Assembly (NCBI RefSeq): GCF_003350405.1
Contig: NZ_QQAW01000006.1
Span: 124,001 to 188,000, forward strand
Length of the DNA stretch: 64,000 bases
Reading direction: 5' to 3'
From: Gluconacetobacter liquefaciens
Lineage (GTDB): Bacteria; Pseudomonadota; Alphaproteobacteria; Acetobacterales; Acetobacteraceae
In this document: positions 27,057-36,839 of the stretch, one piece after another
Layout of the letters: each line of letters begins with the position of its first letter
Numbering within the stretch: position 1 is the stretch's first letter
The notes under the pieces: generated by a model
What the model saw: only the letters and a program-made list of their open reading frames with translations
The model's database searches: none
What the model was told of the DNA's origin: nothing
Made by a program: the position numbers and the translations under genes

Positions 27057-29401
27057 CCCTTCGCCCGCTCCACCTGGACGACGCTGCTGGCCGCACGCAT
27101 CGCCGCGATCAGCGATGACAGGTGGCGCAGGTCGCGTACTTCGATATCCGCCAGGATCTCCATGAAATCGAGTTGGCGATTGACTATGCGCAGATTGACG
27201 ATGGTGCCGTCATGCTTGGAGGCAACATTGGTCAGGGTGGCGAGGATGGAAGGCTCGTTGGCGGCGACGATGCTCAACCGCCCGATATGCGGCTCGCCAT
27301 GACCGCGACCGATCACGTCGTAATCCCAGTCCACATCCATGAAGCGCTCGGGCGTGGCGGCGAAGCTTTCCAGCGTCTGGCAGCCGGCGGTATGGATGGT
27401 GATGCCCTTGCCGGTCGCGACGATACCCACGATGCGGTCGCCCGGCAGGGGATGGCAGCACCCCGCGAAATGAACCGCGATGCCTGGCCCGATGCCGGCC
27501 AGCGCCATGCCGCCGCCCGACCTGGCCTTTGCGGTGCGCGCGGGCGCGCGCATGGGGATGCCGGGGACCATGCGCGGCGCGCGCGGCGTCTGGCGGAGTT
27601 CGGGATAGGCGGCATGCACCACGTCGCGCGGCCCGATATTGCCGTTGCCGACCGCGACGTACAGATCTTCGACCGACGCCTGCTTGAGATCGGCGAGAAT
27701 GCTCTCCAGCACCTTTTCCGACCCATCCACGCCCTCCTGCCGGAAGGCCTTGGCCAGTGCGGCGCGGCCGCCATCGACATGGGCTTCGCGCTGCTGGGCC
27801 GCCACATGGCGGCGGATGCGCGCCCGTGCCTTGCCGGTGACGACGAATCGCTCCCACGACGGTGACGGCGTGCCGCCGCGCGCCGTCATGATCTCGACCT
27901 GATCGCCGTTCTGCAATTCGTGACGCAGCGGCATCAGCCGCCCGTTGATGCGCGCGCCCACGCAGGTATCGCCGACCTGGCTGTGCACCGCGTAGGCGAA
28001 ATCGACCGGCGTGGCGCCGCGCGGCAGCGAGATCAGTTGCCCCTTGGGCGTGAAGCAGAAGACCTGATCCTGGTAGAGTTCGAGCTTGGTGTTTTCCAGG
28101 AACTCGTCCGGGGCCGCCGAATCCTCCAGGATGTCCAGCAGATCCTGCACCCAGCGCAGGCCGGTGACGACCTGCCCTGCTCCGCCCGCACCGGGCAACT
28201 GCTTGTACATCCAGTGCGACGCCACACCGTTTTCGGCGATGTCGTGCATCTCGGCGGTGCGGATCTGCACCTCGATCTTCTGGTTGCGCGGATAGCGCAG
28301 CGTCACGCCCGTATGCAGGCTCTGGTAGCCGTTGGCCTTGGGGGTGGAGATGTAATCCTTGAACCGGCCGACAATGACCGGGAAGGCCGCATGAACCGCG
28401 CCCAGGGCCACGTAACAGGCCTCGCGGGTCGGCACGAGGATGCGGAAGGCCATGATGTCGGAAAGCTGCTCGAAGGCGACATTGCGCTTCTGCATCTTCT
28501 CCCAGATCGAGAAGGGCGATTTTTCGCGCCCCGATACCTCGACCTCGCCCAGGCCGGCCTCACGGCAGAGCCGGACCAGATCGCGCCGGACCTCTTCGAT
28601 CACATCCGCGCCCTGGCCGCGCAGGTAGTTGAGCCGCGCGCGGATGGTGGTGTTGGCTTCCGGCTCCAGTTCCGCGAATGACAGGTTCTGGAGTTCGGTC
28701 TTGACCTTGTCCATGCCGATGCGCCCGGCCAGGGGCGCATAGATTTCCATGGTCTCGCGGGCGATGCGCTGGCGCCGGTCCAGCCGCTGCACGTAATGCA
28801 GCGTGCGCATGTTGTGCAGCCGGTCCGCCAGCTTGACGATCAGGACCCGGATGTCCTTGGACATCGCGAGCACCAGCTTGCGGAAATTTTCGGCCTGCTT
28901 GGTGCGGTCCGACTGGAGTTCCAGCCGGGTCAGCTTGGTGACGCCGTCTACCAGATCGGCAATCGCCGGGCCGAATTCGGCGCGCAGACGATCGTGCGTG
29001 ACGCCGGTATCCTCGATCGTGTCGTGCAGCAGCGCGGTCGCGATGGAGGCCGGGTCGAGATGGAAGCCGGCGAGGATGCTGGCGACAGCCAGCGGATGGG
29101 TAATATAGAGGTCGCCGTTATCGCGGACCTGCCCGGCATGGGCCTCCTGCGCGACGGCGAAGGCGCGGCGGATCAGGTCGAGATCGGCATCCGGGGCATA
29201 GGCACGGACACGCCGCACCAGCCCTTCGCAGGAAATGACGCGGGCGGGCGGTGGCTCGGGCGCCACATTCCCTCCCGCATCTTCAGGCATGGTCGAAGCA
29301 GCGGAAACCAGCCCCCGGCCATCGCCCGACGCGGGCGAGGCCGGTGCCTGGGCGGTGACATCGACGACCGTGTCGGTCGGGCCGGCCGCATCCGCTGCCA
29401 T
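27053..29401 (-). CDS. rsh: Bifunctional (p)ppGpp synthetase/hydrolase (RelA/SpoT homologue)
   Basis: The 782-residue stringent-response enzyme has a 55-residue variable start. The HD hydrolase domain follows (about 75-225, with [21 protein letters not shown] and [11 protein letters not shown]), then the synthetase domain (about 290-400, [17 protein letters not shown] and [15 protein letters not shown]). The TGS domain has [26 protein letters not shown] in pieces, and the C-terminal ACT domain completes it (about 700-780). Both catalytic halves keep their key residues, so it is probably the single bifunctional Rsh of alphaproteobacteria. It lies 4 bp after rpoZ. Confidence 0.93.
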   Translation of the reverse strand: MAADAAGPTDTVVDVTAQAPASPASGDGRGLVSAASTMPEDAGGNVAPEPPPARVISCEGLVRRVRAYAPDADLDLIRRAFAVAQEAHAGQVRDNGDLYITHPLAVASILAGFHLDPASIATALLHDTIEDTGVTHDRLRAEFGPAIADLVDGVTKLTRLELQSDRTKQAENFRKLVLAMSKDIRVLIVKLADRLHNMRTLHYVQRLDRRQRIARETMEIYAPLAGRIGMDKVKTELQNLSFAELEPEANTTIRARLNYLRGQGADVIEEVRRDLVRLCREAGLGEVEVSGREKSPFSIWEKMQKRNVAFEQLSDIMAFRILVPTREACYVALGAVHAAFPVIVGRFKDYISTPKANGYQSLHTGVTLRYPRNQKIEVQIRTAEMHDIAENGVASHWMYKQLPGAGGAGQVVTGLRWVQDLLDILEDSAAPDEFLENTKLELYQDQVFCFTPKGQLISLPRGATPVDFAYAVHSQVGDTCVGARINGRLMPLRHELQNGDQVEIMTARGGTPSPSWERFVVTGKARARIRRHVAAQQREAHVDGGRAALAKAFRQEGVDGSEKVLESILADLKQASVEDLYVAVGNGNIGPRDVVHAAYPELRQTPRAPRMVPGIPMRAPARTAKARSGGGMALAGIGPGIAVHFAGCCHPLPGDRIVGIVATGKGITIHTAGCQTLESFAATPERFMDVDWDYDVIGRGHGEPHIGRLSIVAANEPSILATLTNVASKHDGTIVNLRIVNRQLDFMEILADIEVRDLRHLSSLIAAMRAASSVVQVERAKG

Positions 29402-29405
29402 GGGC

Positions 29406-29801
29406 TTATCGCCGCGAACGGCCGCCCAGTTCGGCCTCGATCGCGGCCTCCAGCTCTTCGGCCGACATGCCGGCGCCGTGGGCGGCCTCTTCCTCGGCCG
29501 AGACGTCCTGAAGACCGAAGATATTCTGTTCGGTCGGGATCAGGTCCATCACTTCCTCGTCGGCCGGCTCGGGCTCCGGCGCGCGGGCCAGCGAGCGGAC
29601 CAGATCGGTGCGGATCTGTTCGAGTTCGATCGTCTGGTCGGCGATTTCCCGCAGCGCGACGACCGGGTTCTTGTCGTTGTCGCGGTCGATCGTCATCTCC
29701 TCGCCACGCGACAGGCCGCGCGCGCGCTGCGCCGCCAGCAGAACCAGCTCGAAGCGATTAGGAACCCGTTCAACGCAATCTTCGACGGTGACGCGAGCCA
29801 T
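29406..29801 (-). CDS. rpoZ: RNA polymerase omega subunit
   Basis: The 131-residue protein starts [28 protein letters not shown] and contains [16 protein letters not shown], the standard omega core that clamps the beta' C-terminus. The acidic C-terminal tail (about 75-131) is typical of alphaproteobacteria. rpoZ directly upstream of rsh is a widely conserved pairing that links polymerase and ppGpp metabolism. Confidence 0.93.
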   Translation of the reverse strand: MARVTVEDCVERVPNRFELVLLAAQRARGLSRGEEMTIDRDNDKNPVVALREIADQTIELEQIRTDLVRSLARAPEPEPADEEVMDLIPTEQNIFGLQDVSAEEEAAHGAGMSAEELEAAIEAELGGRSRR

Positions 29802-29873
29802 AAGGCAAGCCTCCGGTATTTACATTATTAAAAAAACGATTTTATCCACAGTGCGGCGCAAACGCAAGGCCGG

Positions 29874-29905
29874 GTTTGGTGGGTTGCCCGTTTGGTGGGT
29901 TGCCC
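29874..29905. repeat. Perfect 16-bp tandem duplication
   Basis: GTTTGGTGGGTTGCCC occurs twice in a row (29874-29889 and 29890-29905) immediately downstream of the folK stop as read on the minus strand. With only two copies it looks like a recent slippage or local duplication in a non-coding spacer. No function is evident. Confidence 0.85.
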
Positions 29906-29907
29906 TA

Positions 29908-30405
29908 TCACGCACCGTCCAGCCGGCGGATCTCCTGCACCGGGAGGGCTGCGATCGCCTCCCCGACACGATGCCCCGTGCGGGGATTGCGCCAGTCTGG
30001 CGCCACATCGCGCAGCGGGAGCAGGACGAACGCCCGGTCCTCTGCCCTGGGATGCGGCAGGATGGGATCGGGCGCGTCACGCACGCAAGAGCCCATCGCC
30101 ACGATATCGAGATCCAGCGGCCGCGCCGCGTTGGCGACCGTCCGCCGCCGCCCTGCCTCGGCCTCGATCGCCTGCAAGGCGGCCAGCAGCGCGGCGGGGT
30201 CGATCTCGCCCGCCACGTTCACCACCCCGTTTACATAAGGCGGCTGGCCCGAGGGGGGAACCGGCGCGCTTTCGTACCATGGCGAGACAGCGACCACCCG
30301 CAGGCCGGGAATGGCGGTGATGCGCCCGACGGCCCAGCGACAGGTCTCGCGGGGCGTGCTGCCCCCTTCACGCGGCAGATTGGCCCCGATGGCGATGAGA
30401 ATCAT
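29908..30405 (-). CDS. folK: 2-amino-4-hydroxy-6-hydroxymethyldihydropteridine diphosphokinase
   Basis: The 165-residue enzyme transfers pyrophosphate from ATP to the pterin in folate synthesis. ILIAIGANLP opens the protein, SPWYESAPVPPSGQPPYVNGV is the substrate region, and the diagnostic RPLDLDIV and LPHPRAEDRAFVLLPL are present. The ATG at 30405 starts the fold directly. It is separated from rpoZ by about 105 bp that contain the 16-bp tandem repeat and an A/T-rich stretch, so it may be a separate transcript. Confidence 0.93.
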   Translation of the reverse strand: MILIAIGANLPREGGSTPRETCRWAVGRITAIPGLRVVAVSPWYESAPVPPSGQPPYVNGVVNVAGEIDPAALLAALQAIEAEAGRRRTVANAARPLDLDIVAMGSCVRDAPDPILPHPRAEDRAFVLLPLRDVAPDWRNPRTGHRVGEAIAALPVQEIRRLDGA

Positions 30406-30627
30406 GGCAACTGCCTCGCGGACGATAGGATCGAAACCTTCTGAAACATGGAATATCCAATTGATTTTTTATATTTTCGCCCAGAAACGTCCTATACATT
30501 CCGTTTCGACCGTATCAATTTGTCCGCGACGGTTCTAATCTGACGTTTGATGGGCTTATTGTTCAGGTGCGGCATTTCATCCGCACGACTTTTCAAGTTC
30601 AGGCGATTTTACAAGGATTCATAGCCC

Positions 30628-31245
30628 ATGTTTTTTCAACCCGACGAACGTACTTGTCTTTTCATCGACGGCTCAAGTCTCTACTCGGCCTCGCGTCATC
30701 TGGGGTTCGATGTCGATTACCGCAATCTGCTGACGTTCTTTCGCTCAAAATGCCATATCATCCGTGCCTATTACTATTCGGCAATTCTGGAAAGCGAGGA
30801 ATATTCCCCCCTTAAACCGCTAACCGACTGGTTGGTCTATAACGGCTACTCGCTCGTCACCAAGACGGCGCGCGAGTTCGTCGACCAGAACGGGCGCCGA
30901 CGCGTGAAGGGCAGCATGGATATCGAACTGGCCGTCGACATGATGGAGATGGCCCCGAAGATGGACCATGCCATTTTGTTCAGCGGTGATGCCGATTTCC
31001 GCCGCCTGCTGGAAAGCGTACAGCGCCAGGGCGTGCGGACCACGGTCATTTCGTCCGTGCGTACCTCGCCGCCGCTGATCGGCGACGACCTGCGGCGGCA
31101 GGCCGACCAGTTCGTCGATCTGGCCGATATCGCGTCGCACTTCACCCGGCGCCAGGGCGAGGCACGGGTGGCACGCCAGCAGCAGGCCCCGATCCGCCAC
31201 CCCGCCGACCAGTTCAGCGAACTCGACCACGACGACGAAGACTGA
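30628..31245 (+). CDS. NYN-domain (LabA/DUF88 family) protein
   Basis: The 205-residue protein has the NYN PIN-like nuclease fold: Asp in LFIDGSSLY, then YYYSAILESEEY, KGSMDIELAVDMMEMA and LFSGDADFRRLLESVQRQG, with the acidic residues expected at the metal site. LabA/DUF88 proteins are proposed RNases; none of the close alphaproteobacterial members has a defined substrate that I can name. The last 40 residues are polar, probably disordered. The 222-bp region upstream is A/T-rich, unlike the surroundings, and probably holds divergent promoters for this gene and folK. Confidence 0.83.
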   Translation: MFFQPDERTCLFIDGSSLYSASRHLGFDVDYRNLLTFFRSKCHIIRAYYYSAILESEEYSPLKPLTDWLVYNGYSLVTKTAREFVDQNGRRRVKGSMDIELAVDMMEMAPKMDHAILFSGDADFRRLLESVQRQGVRTTVISSVRTSPPLIGDDLRRQADQFVDLADIASHFTRRQGEARVARQQQAPIRHPADQFSELDHDDED

Positions 31246-31302
31246 CATCCGGCACCGCCGGGCGGGGCGCCATGCGCCCTCCCCGGCCGAGACGCGCGGA
31301 CT

Positions 31303-32799
31303 TCAGCTTTCGAGTTGCAGGCTGCGCGTCGTGCGCTCGTGCACCTGGGCGCAGAGTTCGGGCCGGTCGGCCAGCGGGGCGCCGTAGGACGGGATCATTT
31401 CCCGCAGCTTCGCGTCCCAGCGCGGCAGTTCGCTGGGGAAGCATTTGCTGATCACGGTCAACATGATCGAAACGGCGGTCGAGGCCCCAGGCGACGCGCC
31501 GAGCAGTGCCGCGACCGTGCCGTTGGCCCCGGTGACGACTTCGGTGCCGAATTGCAGCACGCCGCCCTTTTTGGCGTCCTTCTTGATGACCTGCACGCGC
31601 TGGCCGGCGGTGATCAGTTCCCAATCCTTCGCCTGGGCGTTCGGTACGAAATCGCGCAGGGCATTGAGGCGCGTCTCGTTGGATTGCAGCACCTGCTGCA
31701 CCAGGTAACGGGTGAGCGGCATGTTGTCGCGCGCCACCGCCAGCATGGCGCCGAGATTGTCCATGCGAATGGATTTCGGCAGGTCCCACAGCGAGCCCTG
31801 CTTGAGGAACTTGGTCGAGAAGCCGGCATAGGGGCCGAACAGCAGCCCCTCCTTGCCGTCGATCACGCGGGTGTCGAGATGCGGCACGGACATCGGCGGC
31901 GCACCCACCGACGCCTTGCCGTAGACCTTGGCATGATGGCGGGAGACGATATCCGGGTTGGTACAGCGCAGGAACTGGCCGCTGACCGGGAAGCCGCCGA
32001 CGCCCTTCGATTCGGGGATGCCCGTCTTCTGCAACAGCGGCAGCGCGCCGCCGCCGGCACCGATGAAGACGAAGCGCGCGCCGACCGACACCGTGGCGTT
32101 CGACGTGAGATCGCGCACCGCCAGCCGCCAGGAACCGGAGGCGTCCTGCTTCAGATCCTCGACCTCATGCGACAGTTTGAGGTCGAAACCCGGCTGACCG
32201 GAGAGGAAATTGACCAGCAGGTGCGTCAGCGCGCCGAAATTGACGTCGGTGCCCGCCGCGATCCAGGTCGCGGCCAGCTTGGTGCCGGCGGTGCGGCCTT
32301 CCATCACCAGCGGCATCCATTGCGCAAGCTGCGCCGGGTCGGTGGAGAAGCGCATGCCGCTGAACAGCGGATGATCCTTCAGGGCTTCGTACCGGCGGCG
32401 CAGATAATCGCAGTTTTCGTCGCCCCAGACGAAGCTCATGTGCGGGATCGGATTGAGGAACGCGCGAGGCGAGGCAATGACGCCCGATTCGACCAGATAG
32501 GCCCAGAACTGGCGCGAAAGCTGGAATGCCTCGTTCACGCCGACCGCCTTGGAAATGTCGATCGTGCCGTCGGCGCGCGATGGGGTGTAATTCAGTTCGC
32601 ACAGCGCGGAATGGCCCGTGCCGGCGTTGTTCCAGGCGTTGGAGCTTTCCTTCGCCACGTCGTCCAGCCGTCCGAACATCCCGATCGACCAGTCCGGCTG
32701 CAGGAGCTTGAGCAGCGCGCCGAGCGTCGCGCTCATGACCCCTCCGCCGATCAGGACGACGTCATAGGCGGATTCGGTTCGGGTCGTATTCGAGGTCAT
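31303..32799 (-). CDS. mqo: Malate:quinone oxidoreductase
   Basis: The 498-residue FAD enzyme oxidises malate to oxaloacetate and feeds electrons to quinone on the inner face of the membrane. The dinucleotide fold is DVVLIGGGVMSATLG, and family blocks include ESSNAWNNAGTGHSALCELNYTP in pieces, NPIPHMSFVWG, GAGGGALPLLQKTGIPE and MLTVISKCFP. The ATG at 32799 follows GGAGAA. The frame continues open upstream for about 139 codons without family resemblance, so the longer form is not used. It is convergent with the NYN gene. Confidence 0.94.
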   Translation of the reverse strand: MTSNTTRTESAYDVVLIGGGVMSATLGALLKLLQPDWSIGMFGRLDDVAKESSNAWNNAGTGHSALCELNYTPSRADGTIDISKAVGVNEAFQLSRQFWAYLVESGVIASPRAFLNPIPHMSFVWGDENCDYLRRRYEALKDHPLFSGMRFSTDPAQLAQWMPLVMEGRTAGTKLAATWIAAGTDVNFGALTHLLVNFLSGQPGFDLKLSHEVEDLKQDASGSWRLAVRDLTSNATVSVGARFVFIGAGGGALPLLQKTGIPESKGVGGFPVSGQFLRCTNPDIVSRHHAKVYGKASVGAPPMSVPHLDTRVIDGKEGLLFGPYAGFSTKFLKQGSLWDLPKSIRMDNLGAMLAVARDNMPLTRYLVQQVLQSNETRLNALRDFVPNAQAKDWELITAGQRVQVIKKDAKKGGVLQFGTEVVTGANGTVAALLGASPGASTAVSIMLTVISKCFPSELPRWDAKLREMIPSYGAPLADRPELCAQVHERTTRSLQLES

Positions 32800-33255
32800 G
32801 ACATTCTCCGGAACGAGGCGCGCAGGCCGAAGCCTGTGAATACGGTCTGGGCCGCCGGTCCCATCGCGGCGGACCGAAGGCGGGAAAGAGTGGTCGTCCA
32901 AGGACCGGACGAACCTGAACCGGGTGGCATGCGGGCCGTATCGTCGCGGACAATTCGCCCATCGCACAAACGGGATCGCAGAGCCATAACCCGGTCCGGT
33001 CCTCCGGAACGCCCCAACCTCTTGCCATCTGAACCGGCATTCCGAGACATCATCTCTGCGCGAGCCGATCCTGACCCGCTCCATCGGGCGCGGCAAGCGG
33101 GGGGAGAAGACCGATCCGGCCTGTTCCTTCTTATTGCTTCCATTTTCTGGAGTTCCCCGGCGGAATCGCGGGTCTTTCCATTCCGGCAGCGCATGACTGT
33201 CAGGCTTTTCCCGCATCGTGGCAAGGGAACCATCACCGAAATCCTGATGGCCGGT
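32800..33255. other. 456-bp gap between msrQ and mqo, no gene seen
   Basis: No protein with recognisable features is encoded here. The minus-strand frame leading into mqo stays open to 33216, but its product is basic, low in hydrophobic blocks and unlike any mqo N-terminus, which in GC-rich DNA is expected by chance. The region must hold the mqo promoter and the 3' end of the msrPQ message. I see no clear terminator or repeat. Confidence 0.5.
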
Positions 33256-33867
33256 TCAGGCTGGCGGCGGCTTCGCCCGCCGGGACAGGGCCCGCCAGAC
33301 CCGGAAGGCCAGCAGGCCGGCCACGACCCCGCCATAGAGCAGCGTTTCCGCCCGGATCACCTTGAAAGACAGGATGAAATGGATGGCGGCGCAAATCGCG
33401 GCCGCATAGGCCAGGCGATGGAGCACCTTCCAGCGCCTGCCCAGCCGGCGGATCGACCAGCCGTTCGATGTCGCGGCCAGCGCGGCCAGAATGGTGAAGG
33501 CGACCATGCCGAGGATGATGAAGGGTCGTTCGGTCACGTCGGCCAGCAGGGTGTGCAGGTCGAACCCCTGGTCCAGCGCCACATAGGCCGACAGGTGGAA
33601 GAGCGCGTACCAGAAGGCCAGCAGCCCCAGCGCCCGCCGGTAGCGGAGAACATTGATCCCGGTCATGTCCCGCAGCGGCGTGACGCACAGGGACAGGATC
33701 AGGAACCGCAGGGCCCACAGGCCCAGCGTGCGCTCGAATGTATTGACCGGATCGGCGCCCAGCCGGTCGGTCGCCCCCAGGACGAACGATACCGCCGCCG
33801 GAAGCAGCCCGAAACCATAGAGGGCCAGCCGGATCAGGCCGGCGGGCCTTGCGTGCCGTGCCGCCAT
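33256..33867 (-). CDS. msrQ: Haem-binding membrane subunit MsrQ (YedZ)
   Basis: The 203-residue protein has about six TM segments. It belongs to the ferric-reductase-like family: LSLCVTPLRDMTGINVLRYRRALGLLAFWYALFHL in pieces, with haem-ligand His in the LFHLSAY and LHRLAYAAAICAAIHF segments. MsrQ passes electrons from the respiratory chain to MsrP for repair of oxidised periplasmic proteins. The ATG overlaps the msrP stop (TGATG), so the two are coupled. Confidence 0.92.
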   Translation of the reverse strand: MAARHARPAGLIRLALYGFGLLPAAVSFVLGATDRLGADPVNTFERTLGLWALRFLILSLCVTPLRDMTGINVLRYRRALGLLAFWYALFHLSAYVALDQGFDLHTLLADVTERPFIILGMVAFTILAALAATSNGWSIRRLGRRWKVLHRLAYAAAICAAIHFILSFKVIRAETLLYGGVVAGLLAFRVWRALSRRAKPPPA

Positions 33868-34823
33868 CAGAAATCGCGCCGCAGGTCCATACCGGCATAG
33901 AGGCCGGCCACCTGTTCGCCATAGCCGTTGAACGGCAGGGTGGGCTGACGGGCGGCACCGAAGAACCCGCCGCCGGCACCGATGGGCCGCTCGCTGGCCT
34001 GGCTCCAGCGCGGATGGTCCACGGCCGGATTGACGTTGGCGTAGAAACCGTATTCGTCGGACGCGCGGAGGTTCCACGACGTGCGGGGCTGCCGGTCGGT
34101 CAGGCGGATGCGCACGATCGACTTGATGCCCTTGAACCCGTATTTCCACGGCACGACCAGCCGGATCGGCGCGCCGTTCTGGTTGGGCAGCGTCTGGCCG
34201 TACAGCCCGACCGCCAGGATCGTGAGCGGGTGCATGGCCTCGTCCAGGCGCAGCCCCTCGACATAGGGCCAGTCGAGCACCGGCAGGACGCCGCCCTGCC
34301 CCGGCATCTCCGACGGGCGCACCACCGATTCGAAGGCGACATATTTCGCGCTGCCCAGCGGCTCGACCTCGGCCAGCAGGTCGCGCAGCGCGAAGCCGAT
34401 CCAGGGGATGACCATCGACCACGCCTCGACGCAGCGCATGCGGTAGATCCGCTCTTCCAGGGGGCGGGTCAGCAGCGCGTCGATGTCGTAGGTGCGGGGC
34501 TTGGCCACCATGCCGTCGACCTGCACGGTCCAGGGGCGGGGGTGGAACGCGCCGGACCGTTCGGCCGGGTCGGTCTTCTCCAGTCCGAATTCGTAGAAAT
34601 TATTGTAGTGCGTCACGTCGCGCAGGGGCGTGGGCTTGAGCCCCGTGCCCGACAGGGCGCCCGGATGGGCCGCCAGGTCCGCCGCCCCGGCCGGGCGTGG
34701 CGGCATGATCATTCCCGTCAGGCCGGCGCCGGCCGCGGCGGCCAGCATGTTGCGCCGCGACAGCCACAGAGCGTGTGGCGTGATGGCGGAGGATGGCGGT
34801 GCGGGGTAGCGAAAGACACGCAT
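33867..34823 (-). CDS. msrP: Protein-methionine-sulfoxide reductase catalytic subunit MsrP (YedY)
   Basis: The 318-residue periplasmic molybdoenzyme carries a twin-arginine signal ([17 protein letters not shown], cleavage near AGA). The molybdenum-ligating Cys is in [17 protein letters not shown], with further cofactor contacts in [12 protein letters not shown]. It reduces methionine sulfoxide in periplasmic proteins damaged by hypochlorite or other oxidants. The start at 34823 places the Tat motif about 30 residues in; upstream frame to 34916 is not needed. Confidence 0.93.
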   Translation of the reverse strand: MRVFRYPAPPSSAITPHALWLSRRNMLAAAAGAGLTGMIMPPRPAGAADLAAHPGALSGTGLKPTPLRDVTHYNNFYEFGLEKTDPAERSGAFHPRPWTVQVDGMVAKPRTYDIDALLTRPLEERIYRMRCVEAWSMVIPWIGFALRDLLAEVEPLGSAKYVAFESVVRPSEMPGQGGVLPVLDWPYVEGLRLDEAMHPLTILAVGLYGQTLPNQNGAPIRLVVPWKYGFKGIKSIVRIRLTDRQPRTSWNLRASDEYGFYANVNPAVDHPRWSQASERPIGAGGGFFGAARQPTLPFNGYGEQVAGLYAGMDLRRDF

Positions 34824-34933
34824 GCGGGGCCTTCTTTCCTGAGTCGCGGCACGTGCCGGGCAGAGGGCGTGACACCGCCGGGATCGTCCGGCACCTTGCC
34901 GGGAACGGGACGGCAATGAAAAGGAGCAGGACC

Positions 34934-35830
34934 ATGACCGATTCCTCTGATCACGGCACGGCAGGGACTGTCGGCTTTATCGGCTTTGGCGCGATGGCCA
35001 GCCGCATGGGCCGGAATCTTGAAGCTTCCGGCTATCAGATCGTAGCCTATACCCCATCCGGCAAGGGTGGCGACGGCACGACCCGCTTCCTGCCCTCGCC
35101 CCGCCAGTTGGCCGAAGCCTCGGGCGGGACCGTCATTCTCTGCGTCCCCGATGACGAGGCGCTGGCCAGTGCCGCCTATGGCCCCGACGGCGCGCTGGCG
35201 GGCATGGCGGCCGGCACGCTGCTGATCAATACCAGTTCGGTGTCGCCGGAAGCCTCGCTGGCGCTGGCGGAAGCGGCCGGCGAACGGGGGATCGCCGCCC
35301 TCGATGCCCCGGTTTCGGGCAGCACGCCGGAAGCAGAGGCCGGCACGCTGGTGGTGCTGGTCGGCGGAGAGGTGGAGGTTGTGGCGCGGGCCCAACCGAT
35401 TTTCGACATTATCGGTCAGACGACGATCCATGCCGGGCCGGCCGGCTGTGGCTCGAAGCTGAAGCTGGTGATCAACGGCATTATGGGTGTGGGGCTGGCG
35501 GCGGTTGCCGAGGGCTTCTGTTACGGCGTGGCCGCCGGGCTGGACCGGGACATGCTGTTCGAGGCGCTCGATTCGGTCGCGGTGATCTCGCCCCATCACA
35601 AGCGCAAGCTCAAGGCGGCCAGGGCGGGCGATTTCCGGCCGCAATTCCCCACCCGCCTGATGCAGAAGGACATGCGGCTGTTGCTGGACGCCGCCGCCCG
35701 TGTCGCCGCCCCGGTGCCGACCATGGCGACCACCACCCAGCTTCTGTCGCTGACGCGGCGGGGGCATGCGAACGACGATTATTCCGCGCTGTTCGCGGTG
35801 CTGGAAAGCATGGTGGCCAATACGCCGTAA
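34934..35830 (+). CDS. NAD(P)-dependent beta-hydroxyacid dehydrogenase (3-hydroxyisobutyrate dehydrogenase family)
   Basis: The 298-residue protein has the Rossmann start [16 protein letters not shown], the substrate loop [16 protein letters not shown], the region [15 protein letters not shown] with the catalytic Lys, and [10 protein letters not shown] near the C-terminus. The family includes 3-hydroxyisobutyrate, tartronate-semialdehyde, 6-phosphogluconate-like and succinic-semialdehyde reductases, and the specificity cannot be read here. AGGAG lies 7 bp upstream of the ATG at 34934. It is divergent from msrPQ. Confidence 0.85.
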   Translation: MTDSSDHGTAGTVGFIGFGAMASRMGRNLEASGYQIVAYTPSGKGGDGTTRFLPSPRQLAEASGGTVILCVPDDEALASAAYGPDGALAGMAAGTLLINTSSVSPEASLALAEAAGERGIAALDAPVSGSTPEAEAGTLVVLVGGEVEVVARAQPIFDIIGQTTIHAGPAGCGSKLKLVINGIMGVGLAAVAEGFCYGVAAGLDRDMLFEALDSVAVISPHHKRKLKAARAGDFRPQFPTRLMQKDMRLLLDAAARVAAPVPTMATTTQLLSLTRRGHANDDYSALFAVLESMVANTP

Positions 35831-35843
35831 GGCGTGCCGGCCG

Positions 35844-36692
35844 TCAGCCGAATGCCATTGCGGCCATGACGGCCAGCCGGTCGCCGAGGCCCCGTGGCGC
35901 CGGGTCGGCCCCACGGGCGAGGTCGCGCCGGGCCAGCACGCCCGGCAGCGCAGTCGCCCTGGCCGGGCGCGGCAGGCGCCGGCGGCCGGCCTCGGCCAGG
36001 AATGCCTGCCCTTCGCGGCACAGGGCGGCGCGCAGCGCCCGCAGGATGTCCGGCGTCAGGGTCGCGCCGTCGCGAATCGTGTCGCCCGACAGGCCGGATT
36101 CGGCCAGCGCGGAATCGGGCACCGGGCATCGGCCGCTGGCCAGCACCCGTTCCAGATGCCGCACCAGGCCGCCCGCGCCGTAGGCGGCGCCGTGCGATTC
36201 GACGGCTTTCAGCAGGTCCGGGTCCGTCACGCCGGCTGCCTGGGCGATGGCGACCTGTATGCCGCCCGCGCCGCCGCGCATCGCCGTGCGCCAGGCGGGC
36301 CAGTCCGCCAGCCCGTCCAGTTCGGCCTCGCGGGCGTCGAGGATGCCCAGCAGGGTTTCGGGCTTCACGCGGCCCTGGGCGATCAGCGCGCGGATCGGGT
36401 CGGCGATTTCGTGCGGGTGGGGGGCGCCCTCGATGATTTCGCGCCACCATTGCAGGCGGATCAGCCCCGCCATCGGCCCCGCGACGGCGCGGGACTGCAT
36501 GCCGCCGAGGGCGCGAACGGTTTCGTGATTGAAGGCGAGCAGGGGGAACGCGGCCTCGCGCGCCGCCGCCGGCAGGAACAGCGCGCACAGGAAGCGGTCG
36601 GGGTCGGCGCGCCGGGCAATGGCGGCGCCGGGGGAAACTCCGGCGGCGGCGGCGCGTCTTTCCGGGGGGGCCGTCGTGGCAGTGCGTGTCAT
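35844..36692 (-). CDS. Squalene/phytoene synthase-fold protein, NDUFAF6-like (probably non-catalytic)
   Basis: The 282-residue protein begins the fold at ADPDRFLCALFLPAAAREAAFPLLAFNHE in pieces. GLIRLQWWREIIEG and GAAYGAGGLVRHLERVLASGR are the best blocks. They match the NDUFAF6-like branch of the squalene/phytoene synthase family. The two aspartate-rich motifs that bind the diphosphate in real squalene or phytoene synthases are absent, so prenyl transfer is doubtful; NDUFAF6 is a complex I assembly factor. In many alphaproteobacteria this gene follows yajC-secD-secF. Here yajC is 2.7 kb away and secDF are missing. Confidence 0.75.
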   Translation of the reverse strand: MTRTATTAPPERRAAAAGVSPGAAIARRADPDRFLCALFLPAAAREAAFPLLAFNHETVRALGGMQSRAVAGPMAGLIRLQWWREIIEGAPHPHEIADPIRALIAQGRVKPETLLGILDAREAELDGLADWPAWRTAMRGGAGGIQVAIAQAAGVTDPDLLKAVESHGAAYGAGGLVRHLERVLASGRCPVPDSALAESGLSGDTIRDGATLTPDILRALRAALCREGQAFLAEAGRRRLPRPARATALPGVLARRDLARGADPAPRGLGDRLAVMAAMAFG

Positions 36693-36780
36693 GACAATGG
36701 CTTGCCGCGCGCAACGGCGTGGCGCAAGAGTTTCGGCCGGCGGGTCGGCCGTCCCTGTTCCGTCACTTGACGCCCCTTCC

Positions 36781-36817
36781 CCGCCCTCATAGCTCTGACG
36801 GGCGGCGTTTTCGCCGC
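36781..36817 (+). promoter_or_regulatory. Overlapping hairpins in the sodB leader
   Basis: CCGCCC (36781-36786) can pair with GGGCGG (36800-36805), and GCGGCG-TTTT-CGCCGC (36802-36817) forms a second perfect 6-bp stem. The two stems share bases 36802-36805 and so exclude each other. The second ends about 10 bp before the AAGGAG ribosome site of sodB. This could be a simple leader structure or the end of a terminator/antiterminator pair; regulation is inferred only. Confidence 0.4.
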
Positions 36818-36839
36818 TGCAATTCCAAGGAGAACGTCC

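Noticed and set aside
32800-33216. N-terminal extension of mqo (139 codons)
   Set aside because: The family starts near the ATG at 32799, which has a good ribosome site; the extension has no recognisable sequence.
31315-33900. 861-codon open frame on the plus strand
   Set aside because: Antisense to mqo and to part of msrQ; no family resemblance, Arg/Gln-rich composition.
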